Positions 58,989-64,000 of a DNA stretch of 64,000 bases are shown here, in pieces. Position 1 is the first letter of the stretch. Each line of letters starts with the position of its first letter. A program made the position numbers and the translations under genes. The notes beneath the pieces are model-generated. The model was not told the origin of the DNA. It saw only the letters and a list, made by a program, of their open reading frames with translations, and made no database searches. This DNA comes from Stenopsyche tienmushanensis (taxonomy: Eukaryota > Arthropoda > Insecta > Trichoptera > Stenopsychidae), in NCBI GenBank assembly GCA_008973525.1, contig WACJ01000072.1, forward strand, positions 930,001 to 994,000, read 5' to 3'.

Positions 58989-59342
58989 TCAAGATTTATA
59001 TTTCAGCAGATATTTTTTAACATATCTTCGAGTATCTATTGCCGCTTTGATGATGGTTAAATCTTGTTCGGCCAATTTATTATTGCCATATTCGCTATCG
59101 GGGAAGACTCTGAGAATCTGTTGCAGATCCCCCTGTAAAATTGTCCAACGTCAATATAAGAGCGAGATAATATTTGAGATGATCGCGAAGAGCAAATGTA
59201 CCTTTTTGGTCGTCAACAACCATTCATCAACGACGTCGTCGACTATGTTCGCCTTTTCTTGGCCACCTCCGGCTTTCATTGTCAGCAAACCGGCAATGGC
59301 GCCAATTTTTAAGGCGATTTCGGGTAAATTTTGAGGCTGCAT
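58989..59342 (-). CDS. two-exon gene for a 94-residue protein of unknown function
   Basis: Exon 1 runs from ATG at 59,342 to 59,202 (47 codons). The donor is AAG|GTACAT. A 69-base intron ends TTTTACAG, and exon 2 (59,132-58,989, 47 codons plus TGA) joins in phase 0. Exon 1 has a mildly hydrophobic segment (IALKIGAIAGLLTM) and then an acidic helix-like KANIVDDVVDEWLLTTKK. Exon 2 starts GDLQQILRVFPDSEYG and ends basic (RRYVKKYLLKYKS). Both exons are clearly GC-richer than the intron and flanks. An in-frame TAA lies just upstream of the ATG, and an arthropod initiator-like TCAGT lies 50 bases upstream (59,391-59,395), so the start looks right. No Cys, clear signal peptide or known domain is seen. 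It is probably a small, mostly helical protein. The gene could also have further exons not found here. Confidence 0.6.
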
Positions 59343-59749
59343 TCTGATATCTTAATGCAATATCAATGCTCGATAATCCGCGAGCAAACGACTGATATTA
59401 ATGTGGAATGCATAAATTAATTTTCAATGCGATTCTTTATTAATATGCTTTTTAACCTGTCCAAAACCATAAATTGCGATTTAGATAGAAATCATTCATT
59501 TGAATATTTCGTTATCTCATCGAGATTCCAGCACATTTTTCAATCCTTTCTTATCTTTAAACAACCATATCAACATAAATTTCATACACATTCCATCCGT
59601 TATTTTCGTCATATTACCTGCTGTTTTGCCATTGTGATTCTTTATTGCAAGGCATTCAATGGTTGAACGATATTTAATATGTATCTTTAAATTTATTGCA
59701 ATTTAATAGTATTTTGAATACCGACATTTCATTGTGGTATTTATAGTTA

Positions 59750-60105
59750 GCAAAACGCAGAATACCGACCCGATCGAGAGTACATGGTTTTTATTTTATT
59801 TGACCTTTCTACTTTACATGACGTTTCAACATAAAATTAAACCGATCCAACCGGCATAATATTTACGACCGATTGTAAAATTTAAATAACCCATCCGATT
59901 GGTCTCCTTCGGACAACTACGTTTTATGATGATAGTTCGTAATCGTTCTGTAGACACATTCAGCTTTGGCGTCCGATTGCGAAGCGCTCATTCGTCATAT
60001 CAGCGATCCGAAAAACGGACCGGTTGGACACACAGACCCCGTGGCCACTCAGTCCTCTTTTAAGGCTTTTTGTGGCATTTTCTATGATTTGTACTACCAT
60101 TTTTC
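59750..60105 (+). repeat. family C repeat copy 6
   Basis: Long form. It starts GCAAAACGCAGAATACCGAC, includes GACCGATTGTAAAATTTAAA and GTAATCGTTCTGTAGACA, has the core GATCCGAAAAACGGACC and ends TTTTTGTGGCATTTTCTATG. It lies between the two-exon gene and the mariner relic. Confidence 0.6.
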
Positions 60106-60107
60106 AT

Positions 60108-60400
60108 CTTGAATTGATGTAAAAAGTAGGCCTTATTGTTGTAAAACATCATCATAGACTTCTATTGAAGCATTATCACGATGCTGTTTTTGTTCCATTA
60201 TGAGCAAACGCGGCACCCATCTTGCGCACAGCTTTCTTATGTCCAAATTTTCAGTCAATGTACAGCATTTTTTGAAAAGCCTACCATAGCTTGTGCACTT
60301 ACAGTCGACGGTCATCTAATTCCATTTTATCTTCTTTATCCAATACAATTTCTGGTGTGCTTACTTCATTTGGTCGACCACTGGCTGCTACGTTAGAATA
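60108..60400 (-). pseudogene. mariner transposase N-terminal relic
   Basis: The minus strand reads SGRPNEVSTPEI, then LDDRRL, and, after frame changes, LTENLDIRKLCARWVPRLLI and MEQKQHRDNA. This is the helix-turn-helix and linker region of mariner transposases ('GRP.EV.TPE', 'L..RKLCARWVPRLLT.EQKQ'). It is the same subfamily as the relic at 27.2 kb. No catalytic domain and no TIRs remain. Confidence 0.72.
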
Positions 60401-60537
60401 GTATCAAAAGCCGGGAAGAGAGTCCTGAAGGACTGTACTCGAGAAGTTACATGATGGAAATGTAACGATATAAAATGACTCGACAGAGCCATTGACGTAA
60501 TTTAATGCTCTGATTGAAAGACAATAAAGACGAACAA

Positions 60538-60830
60538 TGTGCCGCCGAAGCATCGACTATTTAAATGGTAAAATTGTCTATTTGCAAAAATGGATATTGT
60601 GTGAATTTAATAATAGAAAATAACCGATGAAATATGAAAATTAGGCAAAAATAAGTTCATTGGACCTTTAAACATAAATCAAATATTTGCTATTGCGATA
60701 AACGAGAATCAAGCAAAAATAGAATGAAATCAATTTTTAATACAAGGCAAAATATAAAGTGCATAGCAAGCAAAATACAGAGTGCACTGTACTTACGAAG
60801 AGGAGTTGCTAATAAGTTAATCTAAAATTT
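60538..60830 (+). repeat. family L repeat copy 1
   Basis: Shared with 63,588-63,860: TTAAATGGTAAAATTGTCTA, GTGTGAATTTAATAATAG and a GAGGAGTTGCTAATAAGTTA end. Low complexity, with repeated AGCAAAAAT motifs. Confidence 0.5.
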
Positions 60831-60879
60831 TTGGAACATAACACATGTCTGAAATATTGAAGAGAGCTAGAACAGGTCT

Positions 60880-61270
60880 ATAAATTTTATTGATGGTTTT
60901 TGTCCATCTTCGTTCAAATCCTCATTAACCCTATCGGACCGAAAATAGTGAAACAGAGACGGATGTCTTGCGTCTCATCATACACTCGTGCATCGATGGC
61001 AATATCGTGCCGTAAAGGTACCCCTACACGTCTAAGCATTCTCAATATATTTCAACAAAGATAAGACGACTTTCATTCGTGTTGTCTTGAGAGCAGGCGT
61101 TTGTTTTGATGATTAAGATACTCACATCATTCTTATCGTTGACCAATTTTGTTATTCCTCCTTGACTGGGGCTTGGGCTTGCACGGTAACCCTGCCTTTT
61201 TATTTTCGCAACACATTAATAGGCAAAAATAGCTGAATAACAGAAAGCCGATACCATGCAAGTTGAACAT
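60880..61270 (-). CDS. small spliced gene, signal-peptide ORF; splicing uncertain
   Basis: From ATG at 61,270 the frame gives MFNLHGIGFLLFSYFCLLMC, a convincing signal peptide, then CENKKAGLPCKPKPQSRRN and a stop at 61,133. Just past it is a consensus donor, GTGAGTAT (61,125). A 94-base intron can end at CTTAG (61,032). From there a GC-rich frame (RVGVPLRHDIAIDARVYDE, then CFTIFGPIGLM) runs to TGA at 60,914, and AATAAA lies 20-25 bases beyond. The consensus intron does not join these two frames: it would begin translation with ATG AT|A at the splice. A weaker donor inside exon 1 (GG|GTTACC or G|GTCAAC) would join them into a secreted protein of about 65-80 residues. The exon-intron-poly(A) architecture is good, but the exact protein is unresolved and the family is unknown. 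Confidence 0.45.
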
Positions 61271-61334
61271 TAAGAAATACTCCGAAGAAATAAAGGAATA
61301 TTGTTTGCTATCAACAGTGTTAATGTTCATTTAT

Positions 61335-62139
61335 TGAGCCTGGTTTATTATCAAGCTTGTTCCACGCTGCGGCGGAACTGACAGAAAAGTGAATTTACAT
61401 TAGAGCATAGCGTGTATGTTCTTCAGTACGAATGAGTTAAGAAAACTCAGTATACAATGTCGAATATGTCCTTTCGGGTTTGGCCATGTTTAAAAAATGA
61501 AGCTGATAAATCATATAACAAGAAAAAAAGTACAATGATTTTTTCTTCACTGAAAATAACGGATTTCTTTAGGGATGACTTTAATATCATCAAAAATAGT
61601 ACTCTCAAAATAATTTTTAATTACCGTTATCGTTGATTTGGTTGGTTGGTGAATATAATAAAACAGTATGCAAGCTAGAATGAAAGTTCATTAAAAATTT
61701 AGCTCGAGTAACTTGACCTCCTCAACTTATTAAAAGTTATCTCCGCATAAAAAGAGTGCAGCATTCTTCTTGCAGCATCTTGCGATAAATTCGCCAAGCA
61801 TAAAAAAGAGTAGAAAAAGTACTTCATATCGTAAACTGTAAGTATTCTTTGTGTATCATATTCTTAGAGTGTTTCAAGACGCCATTATTCTTTACACGGT
61901 GTTCATTTTAACAAGAAGAACACAATCCGCTAGCTCATGAGAGCACTACGAGGAGTACATAATAATGCAACCTGAACTTTGAAAATGTATACTCGCATAC
62001 TTATTCGTCACATTAATTTGCAGTCTAGCCTCATATCAACTTAATTATTCAACATTATACCTAATCCAATAAGTACACATTCATCCAAGAATAGTCTTAA
62101 ATAAAATATTATATTAGGGAGGTCGAAAAGCAAAACATT
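61335..62139. other. no recognised feature
   Basis: AT-rich DNA upstream (in the minus sense) of the small spliced gene. No clear TATA box was seen at the expected distance. Confidence 0.38.
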
Positions 62140-62230
62140 ATTTTAAACAATCATACGTTTTCTTCACAGCTTTTTTTGTGCGATTTTCCGCGGAACGCAT
62201 CTACTGCACAAAAAAAGGCACAAGAGTATT
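62140..62230 (+). mobile_element. Tigger-type element right end, family D copy 7
   Basis: TTTTTTTGTGCGATTTTCCG, CGGAACGCATCTAC and TGCACAAAAAAAGGCACAAG are the family D right end. The adjoining AAACAATCATACGTTTTC also occurs in copy 4. Confidence 0.58.
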
Positions 62231-62606
62231 GTGTTTTTATAAATTTTATTAAAAATATGATTTCTTTCTGAAGATTTATGATAAGGGGGTTCATTAAAAA
62301 AATACATTGGGCATTATGCAAATGCTATATTGGATTAATGTAAATGCTTGTCTTTTGTCGTGAATATATACTTTTTGGACGGATTTGACAATTTGATTAG
62401 TATTCATTTTCACTACAAACGTGCAAAAATCTAAAAAAAAAAGTTGTAAATCACTGAGAAAATAAATAATTTACGACATTGTGTGAATTCAAAAAAGAAA
62501 CCAATGCATATGGCTAATAACATTTGTTCAGTATATGGTGAAAGTGTCGTAAAAACTCGAACACATTATATGTGCTTTTAAAAGTTACATTCTGTGAATT
62601 CATCCC

Positions 62607-62700
62607 TTCAGTGCTCCGCAACCTTTTTTCACCTACGGCACACCAATGTTCTTCGTTAAATTTCGCGGTACATCAAAAGCCAAAATAATAGATGTTGATT
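62607..62700 (+). mobile_element. hAT element 5' end
   Basis: CAGTGCTCCGCAACCTTTTT followed by CACCTACGGCACACC is a typical hAT terminal inverted repeat ('CAG.G.T..CAACCTTTTT'). The matching right end and the 8-bp duplication were not found, and no transposase follows. Confidence 0.6.
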
Positions 62701-62780
62701 TATTTATTGATACATTTTAAAACAGCTTTCGCCATAGTACACAGAGAAAAGGAAAAAAAAGACACAAAAACAACTAAAAA

Positions 62781-63049
62781 ATCTAACATATAAAAATAAA
62801 TCTGTTTGTTTGTATGTAATGCGCTGCAATACCGTTCATCAGATTGTAATAAAACTTCGTTTATTTATTATTAAAGATTGCGTGAGTAACATAGGCATAG
62901 TCTAATATATAAAAATCAATGTTTGTTTGTCCGCATTTAATGCGCTGCCATACCATTCATTCGATTGCAATAAAACATCGTCAACTTATTATTTACACTT
63001 GTGGAAATAACATAGGCATAGTAAAAATATTGTTTGTGTACGTAGTTTG
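62781..63049 (-). repeat. Helitron-like dimer repeat, family A copy 14
   Basis: Opens ATCTAACATATAAAAATAAA with TTTGTTTGTATGTAATGCG. The second unit starts TCTAATATATAAAAATCAAT. Ends GCATAGTAAAAATATTGTTT + GTGTACG, the extension shared with copy 5. Both units carry the Helitron-like 5' start. Confidence 0.63.
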
Positions 63050-63094
63050 GTGAAAACGATCATCAGCACGATGAAAGCTACTAAATCGAGACAT

Positions 63095-63300
63095 TCCCGC
63101 CAAAAAGCTGGACGCTGGACACTTGGAAACAATGGCGTAACCACTAATTGATGAGCTTAAACGACGTCTAGGGGTAGTAAATGTCTAATCTATGTATACA
63201 TTTATAGAGTAAGTTAAGTAAGTTTTTCAAATTGTTATATTAACCTTTTCCTACCGGTGATGTATTTACTACACCTAGACTCTAATAATGGGAGTATCTT
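63095..63300 (-). repeat. composite repeat HIJ, I block only
   Basis: Inverted match to 21,771-21,970: TTAACCTTTTCCTACCGGTG, ATGTATTTACTACACCTAGA and, on the other side of the TTAA, a CTAATCTATGTATACAT segment. Its independent occurrence shows that the I block is a mobile unit in its own right. Confidence 0.52.
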
Positions 63301-63587
63301 TTAAATAAATAAATAAAATTTTTTCGCCTTCAATTTTTTTTATACATATGTATTTATATATTGAAAATCTTTAAGGGGTGACTTACAAACATTTTCGCTA
63401 TTTTTTTTATACAATAAAATAAGTATTTTAGTCAAACTATGAAGCATCTAAAAAGAGTAATATTTAAGCAATATTTTACAAAATTTTCATTTAAAAATGG
63501 TATGAAATCAAAAATCTAAATATTTTCCGTTTTGTGAGTTTTTACAGAAAATAACGTTCTCCAGATGGTCAATCTATTATGAACTGA

Positions 63588-63860
63588 TGTACCGTCGAAG
63601 AATCTACTATTTAAACAGAAAAATTGTCTATTTGCAAAAATGAACACTGTGTGAATTTTATAATGGATAATAGCAAAAATATGATTAATAAACATTAAGT
63701 TCACACGATTTTAAAAGAGAAGCAAATATGAAACTTAAGCAAAAATTACGTTCTCATGATTTCAAAAGTGTAGCAAAAATAATATAAAACATAAGCAAAT
63801 ATGAATTATTTATGAAAATAAGAGGAGTCAACCAATAAGCTAATTAATTCTCGTATATTA
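63588..63860 (+). repeat. family L repeat copy 2
   Basis: Matches 60,538-60,830 (TTTAAACAGAAAAATTGTCT, CACTGTGTGAATTTTATAAT) and runs directly into a family A unit, which copy 1 does not have. Confidence 0.5.
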
Positions 63861-63867
63861 TAATTAA

Positions 63868-64000
63868 GTCTCGCATAACAAACTGCGTATATAAACAATA
63901 TTTTTACTATACTTATGTTATTCCTGCAAGTATAAACAGTAAGTTGACAAAGTTTTATTGCAATCGGATGAACGATATGCCAGCGCATTAAATACGGACA
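63868..64000 (+). repeat. Helitron-like unit, family A copy 15, cut by window end
   Basis: CTCGCATAACAAACTGCGTA and one unit up to AAATACGGACA; it continues past the window. Confidence 0.58.

Noticed and set aside
1..64000. CRISPR arrays, rRNA, intact tRNA, bacterial-type operons
   Set aside because: None seen. Recurrent units such as family A are dispersed and diverged, not regularly spaced short repeats, and the sequence is clearly eukaryotic.

Overview
The window looks like non-coding DNA from an arthropod nuclear genome, most likely an insect, and it is full of transposons. It is very AT-rich (about two thirds A+T by eye). There are no long open reading frames and no bacterial-style gene packing. 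Introns are short and follow the GT-AG rule. The mobile DNA is typical of arthropods: Tc1/mariner, pogo/Tigger, hAT, TTAA-inserting elements and Helitron-like repeats. I cannot name the species.

Layout. 1-13 kb: one LTR-like repeat and its partial inverted copy, several Helitron-like dimers, a degraded mariner transposase, a Tigger transposase tail beside a complete Tigger-type MITE, and a hAT remnant. 13.8-14.5 kb: an unidentified minus-strand gene broken by one frameshift. 14.8-22.4 kb: three LTR-like copies (one nested in a composite repeat), a DDE transposase fragment and further repeats. 23-32 kb: a TATA-type first-exon candidate, a dispersed family carrying a GGTCCG palindrome, and a mariner relic. 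32-41 kb: mostly featureless, with one GC-richer coding-like island at 36.7-37.1 kb. 41-51 kb: two TIR-bearing mariner derivatives, three Tigger-type elements, a complete TTAA-flanked element, and a secreted-protein coding exon at 49.8 kb. 51-57 kb: sparse, apart from a GC-rich promoter-like island at 55.3-55.9 kb. 58.9-61.4 kb: two small intron-containing minus-strand gene candidates with a mariner relic between them. 62-64 kb: repeats.

Host genes. The best supported are (1) an exon at 49,819-49,941 (-) encoding a signal peptide followed by a dibasic KR site, which could begin a peptide-hormone-like precursor; (2) a two-exon 94-residue protein at 58,989-59,342 (-); and (3) a small gene at about 60,914-61,270 (-) with a signal-peptide ORF, a consensus intron and a poly(A) signal. 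I recognise none of the three by name. A frameshifted Cys-containing gene at 13,868-14,442 (-) and the 36.7-37.1 kb island are weaker. The genes form no operon or obvious shared pathway. They are isolated exons or small genes in a repeat-dominated landscape, and some could belong to genes extending beyond the window. I found no rRNA, intact tRNA or CRISPR array, and no clearly new system.
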